Part shown: positions 25,635-35,570 of the stretch, one piece after another
Numbering within the stretch: position 1 is the stretch's first letter
How the letters are laid out: each line of letters starts with the position of its first letter
NCBI GenBank assembly: GCA_035489755.1
Contig: DATGZK010000021.1
Coordinates: forward strand, 130,852-194,851
Source of the DNA: UBA9160 sp035489755
GTDB lineage: Bacteria > Myxococcota_A > UBA9160
Direction of reading: 5' to 3'
Length of the DNA: 64,000 bases
Translations under genes and position numbers: made by a program
Notes under the pieces: model-generated
Databases searched by the model: none
Told to the model about the DNA's origin: nothing
Seen by the model: only the letters and a program-made list of their open reading frames with translations

Positions 25635-25927
25635 TTCTTCGCCTTCCGATCCTGCCGGAACATCTTGAGCATGCGGTCGGTGATCATGAAGCCACCCACG
25701 ACGTTGATGGTCGCTGCGGTTACCGCGACGAAGCCGAGCGCGGTGGAGACCGGCCCGTAGTTCGCTCCGGCCGCAACAAGAGAGCCCACGAGGGAGATGC
25801 CCGAGATCGCGTTCGTCGCCGACATGAGCGGCGTATGCAGGAGCGGGGGAACACGCGAGATGACCTGGTATCCCACAAAACCCGCGAGAATGAAGACGTA
25901 GACCTGCATGAGCACTGTAGGCGTCAT
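25631..25927 (-). CDS. pntAB: NAD(P) transhydrogenase subunit alpha, membrane part
   Basis: A 98-residue protein with about three membrane spans: VYVFILAGFVGYQVISRVPP, LHTPLMSATNAISGISLVGS and the following hydrophobic segment, ending in a basic tail. This is the separate domain IIa found in three-subunit transhydrogenases. The ATG at 25927 has GGGGAGG five bases upstream. It lies between pntAA and pntB in one operon. Confidence 0.95.
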   Translation of the reverse strand: MTPTVLMQVYVFILAGFVGYQVISRVPPLLHTPLMSATNAISGISLVGSLVAAGANYGPVSTALGFVAVTAATINVVGGFMITDRMLKMFRQDRKAKK

Positions 25928-25943
25928 CGAAGCCTCCCCTCCC

Positions 25944-27113
25944 TCACGTTCCGCCGCCGCCGGCGAGCTCTTCCAGGCGCGTGCGCGTCCCCTCGTGCTC
26001 CACCCGTCCCTCGCGCGTAACGAGCGGAGCGCGTGTAAGCTCGTCCTCAAGGTCGAGGACGAGCTTACCCTCCTTCACGAGGTGAAGGACGAAGGTTGCC
26101 ACGTTGCGAGCGAAGAGCTGACTCGCATGCGTCGCATGGGCGCTCGGGAGGTTTAGGGGCCCCCGGACCTGCACCCCGTGCGCAACGATGTCGCGGCCTG
26201 CCTGCGTCAGCGCGCAGTTCCCGCCTTGCTCCGCTGCGAGATCGACAATCACGGAGCCCGGGCGCATTCCGCGTACGGTGTCCTCATCAATCAGAAGCGG
26301 CGCGCGCTGGCCTGGGACCTGCGCTGTCGTGATGATCACGTCGGCGGCGCGCACTCGATCGCCAAGGAGCGCCCGCTGACGCGCGTAGAATTCCTCGCTC
26401 TGCGCCTTGGCGTAGCCTCCGCTGTCCTCTGCGTCCCCGGTCTCGAGGAGGAGTTCGACGAAGCGCGCGCCGAGACTCTGGACCTGCTCCTTCACCGCGG
26501 GCCGTGTGTCATAGGCTTCGACCACGGCGCCGAGGCGCCGCGCCGTCGCGATGGCCTGGAGCCCGGCAACCCCGGCGCCCACCACAAGCACCCGTGCCGG
26601 GGAGATCGTGCCCGCGGCGGTCACCAGCATCGGGAAGATCTTGGGCAGTACCTGCGCGCCGAGGAGCACGGCGTGGTATCCGGCGATCGTGGCCATGGAG
26701 GAGAGAACATCCATGCTCTGGGCGCGGGTAATGCGAGGGATGAGCTCGAGGGCGAACGCGGTAATGCGCCGGGCCGCGAGATGGCGCGCGACGCCGGGCA
26801 TATCGAGCGGACGCAAGAGTCCAACGAGCGTCGCACCCTCGCGCATGAGATCGATCTCGTGGCCTCCGTGCTCGAGCACGCGCGGCGGCTGCACCTTCAC
26901 CACAAGGTCGGCGCGACCCAGGAGGAGCGTCGCGTCGCTCGCGACGGTGGCTCCAGCCCTCACATAGGAGTCGTCCTCGAAGCCCGCGCTGGCCCCGGCC
27001 CCCGTTTCGACGGCGACCTCGATCCCCGCTTTGGCAAGTGCCTTCACGGAATCGGGCACCAGCGCCACGCGGCGCTCTCCGGGCCAGGTCTCCTTCGGGA
27101 CGGCCAAAATCAA
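25944..27113 (-). CDS. pntAA: NAD(P) transhydrogenase subunit alpha, soluble NAD-binding part
   Basis: About 389 residues, soluble domain I. The N-terminus ILAVPKETWPGERRVALVPDS, the RSMD-like segment ITRAQSMDVLSSMATIAGYHAV and the dinucleotide loop VLVVGAGVAGLQAIATARRLGA (about residue 165) are typical. No ATG fits; the TTG at 27113 with GAGG six bases upstream gives a standard N-terminus, and a GTG further upstream (VKEKSHEARR) is the alternative. First gene of the pnt operon, 16 bases before pntAB. Confidence 0.94.
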   Translation of the reverse strand: MILAVPKETWPGERRVALVPDSVKALAKAGIEVAVETGAGASAGFEDDSYVRAGATVASDATLLLGRADLVVKVQPPRVLEHGGHEIDLMREGATLVGLLRPLDMPGVARHLAARRITAFALELIPRITRAQSMDVLSSMATIAGYHAVLLGAQVLPKIFPMLVTAAGTISPARVLVVGAGVAGLQAIATARRLGAVVEAYDTRPAVKEQVQSLGARFVELLLETGDAEDSGGYAKAQSEEFYARQRALLGDRVRAADVIITTAQVPGQRAPLLIDEDTVRGMRPGSVIVDLAAEQGGNCALTQAGRDIVAHGVQVRGPLNLPSAHATHASQLFARNVATFVLHLVKEGKLVLDLEDELTRAPLVTREGRVEHEGTRTRLEELAGGGGT

Positions 27114-27417
27114 GGATGGCCTCGCGCGGCGCGCTTCATGTGACTTCTCCTTCACGCCCGCGGGCGGCCGCAGCATACGCCAGACCCGGGCGAAGCTGCA
27201 GGGTTTCCCGAAAGGCGACGGCTCTACCGCCCCGCACCTTCTGCCGCCGGCCGGCAAAAGGAGCCGCCGTGCCAACGGCAGCGCACCCGCGCGGGCGAGG
27301 CAGATCTCCAACCAAGGCGAGGGAAGGGACGTGAGGCTCTTGTTGATGCCCCGAGCTCCGTGCCACCCCTCGCGGCGAGCCCGCCTAGGACTCGACCCCG
27401 CAGGCGACGAAGCCTGC

Positions 27418-27814
27418 TACCCGCAGTGGGTCTCTGCGCAGTCACCCGCGTAGTCCGCAGGGGCTTCGACCGCCTGGCCCTCGCCGCGGACAGCACTGCG
27501 ATGCCCTTCGCTCAGGCGTGGAGGGAATCCCGCGGACAGCCCCGCGCGTCTCAACCTCCGCCTTGAGGTCCGCGCGAAAGCCGCCCGCGGCACGGAGCGC
27601 GGCCTCGAAGCACGTGTTCGTCTCGGGAGCTTTTCTCCATCGCGGACGTGGCGGACAAAGGCGAGGGCGAATAGCCCTCAATGCCGGAGTCGGGGCCTCG
27701 ATCCCACCGCGCGGAACACGCTACTGCAACCCGGGATGATCGATAGCGTGCCCGTCGGCGCGATCGATGCGAGGGTCGCATTCCGGAACTTCTACTCACG
27801 CGCCTCTGCGCGCG
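27418..27814 (-). pseudogene. Decayed duplicate of the nrdJ 3' end
   Basis: This stretch aligns with the 3' part of the nrdJ gene in the same orientation. One frame reads PETNTCFEAALRAAGGFRAD and LKAEVETRGAVRGIPS where NrdJ has PETNPRFEAALRAAGCWSAD and LVAEVQARGTVRGMAS. The stretch corresponding to the NrdJ C-terminal GEGQAVEAPA is in another frame after a deletion of roughly 75 codons. Similarity stops abruptly near 27814. It is a non-functional relic about 3.4 kb from the intact copy. The flanks 27114-27417 and 27815-28112 hold no supported gene. Confidence 0.8.
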
Positions 27815-28112
27815 TCCGCTCTCACCCGCAGTCAAGCCGAGGCGAATTCTGTACAGGATCTGCGGTACCGGCGCGCGCAGGGGCCTCTCGAGGGCAACGG
27901 AAAGGCGGCCCGCCTGCGCATGCAGGATGCGGAAACGAAGGCCGCCTGCTTCACCGTAGTCCGGATCGGTTGCAACGGGTGATCTCACGTCATCTGCTTT
28001 CCGGCAAAACCTCACTCCACACGCCTTGATGTTGCCCAGTCTCCGCACATCGCTCTTATCCCGACAGCTTCTACGACCGAGTAGCCCAAGGCAAAATTAC
28101 TCCCGCAACCTC

Positions 28113-30083
28113 CTAAGCGTCGGCTACCCGCGCCGATCCCAAGGTTTCCGTGTCCGTCACCCATGCGGGCAGGAGACCCGTGAAGTGGGCCTCCGCCGAG
28201 ACCCATACCAGGACGAGCGGTGCTATGTGCATCAGGAGCCGCGGTAAAGTCACCTGGATCAGCTGACCGACGTCCCACTGTGTAATCATGTACGCGACGC
28301 CAACCGTCCCCAGATACAGGACGGCGAAGGTGAGAAGGAAGCCGTGCCGTGCGGGTCCGTGTACCCCTCTGGCTTTCGGGAATAGCAGCGCCGCAAGCGA
28401 GCACCACCAAAGCGCACCCCAGAGGTCCGCCCTGAGAAGAAACTGCCCCGCGAATGAGCGGATAATCAAAGGCAGTCTCCTCGCCGCCACCATGGCGTTC
28501 GTACTGAATACCAATTCACGGAGGTCCTCGTTCGGAGTACCCACCAGGTGCGTCGGGAGCAGGCTGCGGTAGTGGAGCCAGGGCAGCAGCGCTACGCACA
28601 CGCCCAGAGCTGCCAAAGCGACTGGGACCGTCCTCCTGAGCGGCCTTCGCCAGGGAGCGAGCGCACCTGCAAGGGTGAGGAAGCCGATCGCGGCTAGGGT
28701 CGCGCCCTCGCCCTTCGTGAAGGCGGCGAATGCCGCCATGAGGGACGCCACCACAAGGTCGCACGGATGGCCGATCTGCAGGTAGCGCAGGAGATAGACT
28801 CCCAGTGCAGCCACGAAGTAGGCGAGCGGGAGATCCGCGTAGCCGCTGGCCGCGCCTCCATCAGCCAGCCCGATTACTGTGGGAATGGCCCCGAAAAGGG
28901 CGACTGCGGATAGGGCAAAGGATCGGCTCGCGAGCGGGCGAATCGCTGCGTAGAGGAGCGCCAGCAGGGAGAGATAGAAGGCTGGGAAGAGCAGCTTCAT
29001 CCCCCGCTCGGTATAGCGGCCGGACATCTGGCAGACGAGCGCTTCGGCAAGCGGGATGAGGAGCGGATAGCGGCGGTGGCCGTCGGCGAGCTCAGGCCCG
29101 TATGTGTCCTGGGAGTAGATTCCTTCGTTGTGAAGGATCTGCTTGGTCTTCACTGCGAAGTTGGTCCGTGAGTCCCAGCTCAGCAGGGGCGAGCTCAGAG
29201 CGTCCGCCATGACGAAGAGGAACAAACCGCAGAGTAAGAGCAGCAACAGCCGGTCCATCTGCGGCAAGCCTCGAAGCCGTCGCCCGATTGCGAGCCCCGG
29301 AGATTGGTGGGAACCGCCTCGGCGACTACGCGCAACGAAAACGGCCGACACCGCGACGAGTACGGTGAGGAAGAAGATCACCCGCTGCGGGGTCAACGCC
29401 ACGTGGCAGTAGGACAGGTAGAACAGCCCAAAGGTCGCGACCCCAATGCCCAGGCCGAAAGCTAAGCCCAAGGCCTCCCCCCCGGAAAGAGGGCGCGCGC
29501 GGCGGTACAAGACGAGGACGACGGCATATCCGATCAGCTCGATTCCGATGATCGCGAGCGCGGCCAGAGCGACGTTGGCGAGGGACTCGGCGCCGATCCA
29601 AGGCTCGTCCGATCCAATGGCCTCGTGGGACCGCAAGCCTCGGCCCGGGTCGCCGACCGAACGGTCGAGCGTGGCGGGAGTCAGCGAGAAATCCGTGATG
29701 CCGTTCGGGCCGATCTCCAAAAACCAGTCGATCTTGTGAACCCGGATCCACTCGTCCGATACCATCGCGCGCGCCACGTTCTGTTCCGGATAGAGGTCGA
29801 GGAGACGCGGGTAAGTCTCATAGTAGACGAGATCGAGGGGCAGAATGTCGTAGGAGACCCTTGCGAGAACCATAATCCGCGCATCCGCCCGCGTCTTGGT
29901 CAGAAGCGTTCGGATGAGAGGCTCGGCGTCGGGTTTGGTTCCGGCCTTGAGCACCGCGTCGCCCTGTCGCAGTGCGGTGATGGCCTGCCACTTGACCCGA
30001 CGCAGGGAATCAACAAGCGTCGGAACGGAAAACATCGTCCCAGCAAGGATGAGCGCGGCGAAGGCGCCGCGTGCCCACTTCAT
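28113..30083 (-). CDS. Large polytopic membrane protein, GT-C/ArnT-like, hypothetical
   Basis: A 656-residue protein. It starts with a signal/anchor segment (ALILAGTMFSVPTLV), then about 130 soluble residues, then ten or more hydrophobic spans. The segment SSPLLSWDSRTNFAVKTKQIL and RRYPLLIPLAEALVCQMSGR resembles the first loop of GT-C membrane glycosyltransferases, but no firm family match can be made. It stands alone between the nrdJ relic and intact nrdJ, which suggests it arrived with the duplicated or inserted segment. Its 5' side has no recognisable operon partner. Confidence 0.7.
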   Translation of the reverse strand: MKWARGAFAALILAGTMFSVPTLVDSLRRVKWQAITALRQGDAVLKAGTKPDAEPLIRTLLTKTRADARIMVLARVSYDILPLDLVYYETYPRLLDLYPEQNVARAMVSDEWIRVHKIDWFLEIGPNGITDFSLTPATLDRSVGDPGRGLRSHEAIGSDEPWIGAESLANVALAALAIIGIELIGYAVVLVLYRRARPLSGGEALGLAFGLGIGVATFGLFYLSYCHVALTPQRVIFFLTVLVAVSAVFVARSRRGGSHQSPGLAIGRRLRGLPQMDRLLLLLLCGLFLFVMADALSSPLLSWDSRTNFAVKTKQILHNEGIYSQDTYGPELADGHRRYPLLIPLAEALVCQMSGRYTERGMKLLFPAFYLSLLALLYAAIRPLASRSFALSAVALFGAIPTVIGLADGGAASGYADLPLAYFVAALGVYLLRYLQIGHPCDLVVASLMAAFAAFTKGEGATLAAIGFLTLAGALAPWRRPLRRTVPVALAALGVCVALLPWLHYRSLLPTHLVGTPNEDLRELVFSTNAMVAARRLPLIIRSFAGQFLLRADLWGALWWCSLAALLFPKARGVHGPARHGFLLTFAVLYLGTVGVAYMITQWDVGQLIQVTLPRLLMHIAPLVLVWVSAEAHFTGLLPAWVTDTETLGSARVADA

Positions 30084-30849
30084 GCGGGCCGACCGACGCG
30101 CTGCACGGACAACCCCACCGAGCGTGGCGAGTAAGCATCAGGTACGCATCCAGGCAAACCGCTGCGCGATTTCCCTTGCGGCCCTCGGTCCCAGCCAAGG
30201 TCATCCAGAAGAAGCAAGAGGATTCGGAATGTCGCCAGACCCAGTCGAGACGATCTGAAGGAACAAGGCGACCATTCCGGAGCCGAGACGTGGCTCGGGG
30301 ACTCATTGAGCGGGAAGTGCATCCCCGGCGTCATGATCTCACTCCGCAGAAAAATGCCAACCGAGTCTAATCGAACGCACGTTCAAGACCCAGCCACGGA
30401 AAATGCTGCCTGCGCGCCGGTTCTGAGCATGGCGTCCGTCCGATCGCTGAGCTCATGAAGTTGTTGGGTCCAGGCGTGGAGGACCTCGATCCCGACCCAG
30501 TCGAGGCTGCATCCGAAAGGGGAAAGAGCCCAGAAGAATCAACCGGACGAAGCACCATGCAGGTTCAGGGACGCCACGTGGTCCCTTTAGGCACAGGGCA
30601 AGGAGCAAGTCACCGAGAGAACAAGCGTCCACGACCTTCAAGTGCACCTTCTGGGTCGGGGAACACGAGCTCTGATAAAGATTCCTGCATGGAGTGAACC
30701 CGGACGCGAAGCGTGGACCGCGCCAGTCCAGCCAACCTGTGCGGGCGACGAGGGTAGCCCCGGGCCCTCGGTGCGCCCTAAAGCGGCGTCCCCTGATCCC
30801 TTGCGGTTGAGACGGTGCAAGCTGCGACCCCGAACCGCACCTTGGTCTG
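30084..30849. other. Non-coding stretch downstream of nrdJ
   Basis: 766 bases without a supported gene. Open frames are short and overlap in several directions. Together with the preceding membrane-protein gene this stretch separates nrdJ from the relic copy of its 3' end. Confidence 0.5.
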
Positions 30850-32604
30850 CTATGTGCAGTGGGTCGCTGCGCAGTCGCCCGCGTACTCTGCAGGGGCTTC
30901 GACCGCCTGGCCCTCACCGCGTACCAGCACCGCCACTCCCTTGCAGCCCTCGCGGAAGACCGTCACCCCCTTGAGCCCGCGGCGCCACGCCGACGTGTAA
31001 ATCGCTTGCACGTCGTCCGGCGTGGCCGCAGCCGGCAGATTGATCGTCTTCGAAACCGCGTTGTCGACCTGCTCCTGGAAGGCCTGCTGAATCGAAAGGT
31101 GCCACTCCGACGCGATGTCGGGCGCGGTGGGAAAGAGTCGCCGGATCTTCTCGGGCACGGACGCCATGCCGCGCACAGTCCCGCGCGCCTGAACCTCCGC
31201 CACGAGGTCTGCGCTCCAGCAGCCCGCGGCGCGGAGTGCGGCCTCAAAGCGCGGGTTTGTCTCGGGGAGTTTTTGTCCATCGAGGACGTGGCGCACGAAG
31301 GCGAGGGCGAAGTACGGCTCAATGCCGCCACAGCAACCCGCAATGATCGAGAGCGTGCCGGTCGGCGCGATCGATGTGAGGGTCGCATTCCGGAGCTTCT
31401 GCCCACGCGCCTCTGCGCGCGAGCCGGTGTAGTTGGCAAACATTCCCCGCTCGTTTGCCAGGGTCTCTGAGGCACGCTCGGCTCGGGCGCGGATGCGGCG
31501 CATCACCCGGCCCGCCGTCTCGACCGCGACCTCGGAATCGTAGGGAATGCCAAGCTCGACCAAGAAATCCGCGAATCCCATCACACCGAGTCCAATCTTT
31601 CGGTTCGCACGCGTGATGTCTGCAATCTCGGGATACGGATAGCGGCTGACTTCGATCACGTCGTCCAGGAAGCGTACGGCGAGGTCCACCGTGGCATCGA
31701 GCCGCTCCCAGTTGATGGCACCCTTCTCGACGAAGGCGTCAAGGCGGATGGAGCCGAGGTTGCACGCCTCGTTCGGGAGAAGCGGGAGCTCACCGCAGGG
31801 GTTCACCGTGGTGAGCGTGCCAAGCTTGGGCGTCGGATTGTCGCGGTTAATGGCCTCGAGGAAGAGGACGCCGGGGTCGCCGCTCGCCCATGCGTGCTCC
31901 GCAATCTCACGAAGCAGCGCAGCCGCATCGACGCGTTCCACCGCCCTGCCCGTCCGCGGATTCACGAGTCCGATCGATCCCCCCGAGGTAGCAGTCCGCC
32001 AGAACTCGTCGGTCGTGGTGACGGAAAGGTTGAAGTTTGTGTAGCGGGTGGGGTCCGACTTGCAGCGAATAAACTGCCGCACGTCGGGATGGTCGATGCG
32101 CAGGACTCCCATGTTGGCGCCGCGGCGGCGCCCACCCTGTTTGATGACGGCCGTTGCGGCGTCGAAAACGCCGAGGAAGGAAACCGGGCCCGACGCGATG
32201 CCGTGCGTCGCGCGCACGACGTCCCCTTCGGGCCGCAGCCGTGAGAAGTCGAAGCCTGTACCGCCGCCTGACTGGTGAATCCCCGCCATACGCTTCAAGG
32301 TCTCAAAGATTCCGTCCAGTGAGTCCTCGAGCGGCAGCACGAAGCAGGCAGCCAGCTGGCCGACGGGGGTGCCGGCGTTCATGAGGGTGGGCGAGTTGGG
32401 GAGGAACTCGAGCCGGTGGATGGCCTCCCGGAACCGGTCGAACCAGGGCTCGGGAGCGCCGCCAAACGCGCGCTCCGCCTCGGCCACGGCTCCCGCCACT
32501 CGTGTGCAGAGGTCGTCGAATCCCTCGACAACCCGGCCAGCCTCATCCTTGAGTAGGTACCGTGCCTCGAGCACGCAGGTCGCATTCTTGGAGAGGGCAG
32601 GCAT
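30850..32604 (-). CDS. nrdJ: Adenosylcobalamin-dependent (class II) ribonucleoside-diphosphate reductase
   Basis: A 584-residue class II ribonucleotide reductase. Active-site region NPCGELPLLPNEACNLGSIRL (about residue 270) holds the key Cys and Glu; FLPNSPTLMNAGTPVGQLAACFVLP carries another active-site Cys; SIAPTGTLSIIAGCCGGIEP and the C-terminal redox pair GDCAATHC are present. No ATP-cone is seen, so overall activity control by dATP may be absent. Start MPALSKNATCVLEARYLL at 32604 fits. Requires cobalamin and works with or without oxygen. Monocistronic; no cobalamin riboswitch was recognised upstream. Confidence 0.95.
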   Translation of the reverse strand: MPALSKNATCVLEARYLLKDEAGRVVEGFDDLCTRVAGAVAEAERAFGGAPEPWFDRFREAIHRLEFLPNSPTLMNAGTPVGQLAACFVLPLEDSLDGIFETLKRMAGIHQSGGGTGFDFSRLRPEGDVVRATHGIASGPVSFLGVFDAATAVIKQGGRRRGANMGVLRIDHPDVRQFIRCKSDPTRYTNFNLSVTTTDEFWRTATSGGSIGLVNPRTGRAVERVDAAALLREIAEHAWASGDPGVLFLEAINRDNPTPKLGTLTTVNPCGELPLLPNEACNLGSIRLDAFVEKGAINWERLDATVDLAVRFLDDVIEVSRYPYPEIADITRANRKIGLGVMGFADFLVELGIPYDSEVAVETAGRVMRRIRARAERASETLANERGMFANYTGSRAEARGQKLRNATLTSIAPTGTLSIIAGCCGGIEPYFALAFVRHVLDGQKLPETNPRFEAALRAAGCWSADLVAEVQARGTVRGMASVPEKIRRLFPTAPDIASEWHLSIQQAFQEQVDNAVSKTINLPAAATPDDVQAIYTSAWRRGLKGVTVFREGCKGVAVLVRGEGQAVEAPAEYAGDCAATHCT

Positions 32605-33025
32605 CCGCGGCAGCTTAGACGTGGCCCGAGAGGCACACCAGCCAGGGCCGCGCGCAGCGTGGCGGGCAGGCTCACGCAAGGGGCATCGATCGCGCGCGTT
32701 CCCTGCGCATCCCGTCCTCAGAGTTTCGGGAACGTCTTCGGATCGATCCGCGGAGGAGGATCTTCCCGACGGAGAGGGCTGCTCAAGAGATCCCGCCTTC
32801 TGACTGGCTCAAGCGGAACGGGCTACCCGCCTTTTGGTGCCTTCTCAGGGCGAGGAGCTCAAGGGAACTCTCGTCCTTTCGTGGGTCGGGGAGCAGCAGA
32901 AATGGACGGACTACGCGCACGCAAGCGTGGGGTCATCGCGCCGATGCACCCTCTCCGGCCCCGCCGCGCCGCGTGTCCGCGCTACACTCGGCGCTCGGCG
33001 CACACCTACAGCGTTGGAGAAGAGC
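32605..33025. other. Intergenic region between divergent nrdJ and MaoC genes
   Basis: 421 bases that should hold the promoters of both divergent genes. No structured element or additional gene could be supported. Confidence 0.5.
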
Positions 33026-34147
33026 TTGGCACAGACCCTTCGCGTCGCTCGCAAGATCACCGGCCACCATCTCGAAGATTTCCGCCTCGGCCAGATTTTC
33101 CGGCACAAGGGCGGAAAGACGATCAACGAGGGCCTGTTCAGCACCTTTACAGAGTTCACGATGACTACGAATCCGCTTGCCAAGAACGCGCGCTACGCGC
33201 GGGCCTATGGCTTCCCTGGGCTCGTTGTACCGCCCGGCCTTGTGATGCTGGTCGCGTTTAGCCAGACCGTGGAGGACGTCTCGGAAAACGCCCGCGCGAA
33301 CCTCGAATACATCGACATGCAGTTTGGTGCGCAGGTCTACGTCGGCGACACGGTCGAGGTGGAGACTAAGGTGCTCGGTGTGAAGCCGTCCTCCAGCAAC
33401 CCGAAGCTCGGGGTGGTTCACGTCCAATCGACGGCCCGCAAGAACGTAGGTGAAGGGGACGAGGCCATCGTCATGACCTGGCAACGCAAGGTGCAGGTCT
33501 GGAAACGCGATGAGGCGGCGTCCGTCGACGAGGGCGAGGTCGCGCCGGATGAGGTGGACTGCACGCTCTGGCTCCCACCCTACCAGGCCGGCCGCGACTA
33601 CAAGGCGCTCGCACACCTATCGAGCCACGACACCTATTTCGAGGATTTTGAGCTGGGGACCCGGATCGAGCATTGGCGCGGCCGCACCATGACCGATGAG
33701 CATATCCATCTCACGGCAATCCTCGACAACACGAGCCAGGTGCACTGCAACCAATTCCTAATCGATCAGAACCCGAAGCAGTATGTGGGCGGCCGCCTCA
33801 TCATCTTCGGTGGGATCCCGTTCGTCCTGTGCCTTGGTCTTTCCTGCCCCGATGTAGGAGACAACGCGCTTGGGGACCTCCTCTACAAGACGGGGCGGCA
33901 TACGGCGCCCCTTTTCGCGGGGGACACGGTCTTCGCAGCCACGGAAATCCTCGGCAAGCGCGACTACCCGGGCCGCACGGACGTGGGCGTCCTCGCGACA
34001 CGGCTCCTGGGACACAAGTTCGAGCGGGTAAAGGACGGCGAGAAGCTCGATGGCGACGCCGCAGAGGCACCTGCTGGATTCAAGAAGACCCGAATCTTTG
34101 AGCTCGAGCGCGAGCTCGTTGTGAAGCGGCGTAGCCACTATGCCTAG
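33026..34147 (+). CDS. MaoC-family double-hotdog hydratase (mesaconyl-CoA hydratase-like)
   Basis: About 373 residues with two hotdog domains. The first begins ITGHHLEDFRLGQIFRHKGG and has TINEGLFSTFTEFTMTTNPL; the second begins SHDTYFEDFELGTRIEHWRG with RTMTDEHIHLTAILDNTSQVH. This repeat layout and GLVVPPGLVMLVAFSQTVEDVS match the mesaconyl-CoA hydratase group of (R)-specific enoyl-CoA hydratases. No ATG fits: TTG at 33026 has GGAG six bases upstream; TTG at 33014 is an alternative. It is nine bases upstream of an acyl-CoA dehydrogenase gene and surely co-transcribed, so the pair may dehydrogenate and hydrate a branched or dicarboxylic acyl-CoA. Confidence 0.85.
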   Translation: MAQTLRVARKITGHHLEDFRLGQIFRHKGGKTINEGLFSTFTEFTMTTNPLAKNARYARAYGFPGLVVPPGLVMLVAFSQTVEDVSENARANLEYIDMQFGAQVYVGDTVEVETKVLGVKPSSSNPKLGVVHVQSTARKNVGEGDEAIVMTWQRKVQVWKRDEAASVDEGEVAPDEVDCTLWLPPYQAGRDYKALAHLSSHDTYFEDFELGTRIEHWRGRTMTDEHIHLTAILDNTSQVHCNQFLIDQNPKQYVGGRLIIFGGIPFVLCLGLSCPDVGDNALGDLLYKTGRHTAPLFAGDTVFAATEILGKRDYPGRTDVGVLATRLLGHKFERVKDGEKLDGDAAEAPAGFKKTRIFELERELVVKRRSHYA

Positions 34148-34156
34148 GAGCGTCCC

Positions 34157-35413
34157 ATGATTGAGTGGTCAGAATCACAGCTCATGATCCGCGACGCCGT
34201 CCGCAAGTTTGTCGAGGCCGAGATCAAGCCTCGCCTAGAAGAGCTTGAGCACGGCGATACCCCGCCCTACGACGTGCTCCGCAAGATGATCCGGACCTTC
34301 GGGATGGATGAGATGGCGCGGGCGCGATTCAAGCATCAGATCGAGCGCGACAAGGCTGTGGCCGCCATGAGAGAGCGCGGCCAAGCCCCTGCAGCACAGG
34401 AGAAAAAGCCGCGCGCCGATGGCGGCGACTCGGCTGCGATGCAGATCATTCCGATCATCGAGCTCTGCCGCTTCTGTCCCGGGCTCGTGACCGCGATGGG
34501 CGTTTCGATGGGCCTTACCGCGGCGTCCATCATGAGCAAGGGCACCATCGCACAGAAGGAGAGGTGGGCCCTCCCGCTGCTCACGATGGAAAAAATCGGC
34601 GCCTGGGCGATTACCGAGCCCGGCTCGGGTAGCGACGCCTTCGGTGGCATGAAGGCTGTCGCGCGGCGCGATGGAAGCGGTGGGTACCTGCTCCAGGGCA
34701 ACAAGACCTTCATTACCAACGGGCCCTACGCCGACACGATTGTCTTCATCTGTAAGCTCGACGAGCCGGGTGTGGATCCCAAGAACCGAAAGATCCTCCA
34801 TTTCGTGCTCGACAAGGGCATGCCCGGCCTCGTGCAGTCAAAGCCCATGCGCAAGATGGGTCTTCACAGCTCCCCCACGGGCGAGCTCTTCCTCCAGGAC
34901 GTCCGCGCCGAGATGGGCCGCCTCCTCGGCGAGAGCGAGGAGCGCGCCGCCGCGGCGGGCCGCGCCGGAGCGAAGGACACTTTTTCGATCGAGCGCTCGG
35001 GGGTCGCAGCGATGGCCCTCGGAATCATCGAGCGCTGCCTCGAACTCTCGCTCGGTTATGCCAAGAGCCGCGTACAGTTCGGCCGACCCATCGGCGAGTT
35101 CCAGCTGATCCAGGAGAAGATCGCCGGAATGGAAGTCGCGCGAATGAACGTTCAGAACCTCGTGTTCCGGCACATCGAGCTTGTTGCGCAGGGTAAGCAG
35201 ATGACCCTCGCCGAGGCATCTGCGATGAAGCTCTACTCCGCACGGGCCGCGACCGAAGTTGCGCTCGAGGCCGTGCAGCTCTTCGGCGGGAACGGCTATA
35301 TGGCCGAGTACCACGTCGAGCAGCTCTGCCGCGACGCCAAAGTGCTTCAGATCTACGCCGGTACCGACGAGATCCAGATCTCGCAGATTGCACGCAGCCT
35401 GCTCGCAAGCTGA
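34157..35413 (+). CDS. Acyl-CoA dehydrogenase
   Basis: A 418-residue acyl-CoA dehydrogenase. Signature GAWAITEPGSGSDAFGGMKA (about residue 150), beta-domain YLLQGNKTFITNGPYADTIV, C-terminal VQLFGGNGYMAEYHVEQLCRD and YAGTDEIQISQIARSLL are all present. A Lys/Ala-rich insert around residues 70-95 (RERGQAPAAQEKKPRADGG) is not typical of short-chain enzymes. It follows the MaoC hydratase by nine bases with GGAG upstream of its ATG, forming a two-gene operon. Substrate unknown. Confidence 0.95.
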   Translation: MIEWSESQLMIRDAVRKFVEAEIKPRLEELEHGDTPPYDVLRKMIRTFGMDEMARARFKHQIERDKAVAAMRERGQAPAAQEKKPRADGGDSAAMQIIPIIELCRFCPGLVTAMGVSMGLTAASIMSKGTIAQKERWALPLLTMEKIGAWAITEPGSGSDAFGGMKAVARRDGSGGYLLQGNKTFITNGPYADTIVFICKLDEPGVDPKNRKILHFVLDKGMPGLVQSKPMRKMGLHSSPTGELFLQDVRAEMGRLLGESEERAAAAGRAGAKDTFSIERSGVAAMALGIIERCLELSLGYAKSRVQFGRPIGEFQLIQEKIAGMEVARMNVQNLVFRHIELVAQGKQMTLAEASAMKLYSARAATEVALEAVQLFGGNGYMAEYHVEQLCRDAKVLQIYAGTDEIQISQIARSLLAS

Positions 35414-35570
35414 GGCGGCTGTTCTGTGGGGGTCACTTCGAGAGCAGCGATTCGATCTCTCGCGCGGCGGCTGGGGACACCCGCCATCGGTGATCTGGTC
35501 GATCAAACGGCGCGCGGCACCAAGGCGGGCGGCCCGAGCATCTCCACAGGCTTGTGCCGGAGCTCCGTGT

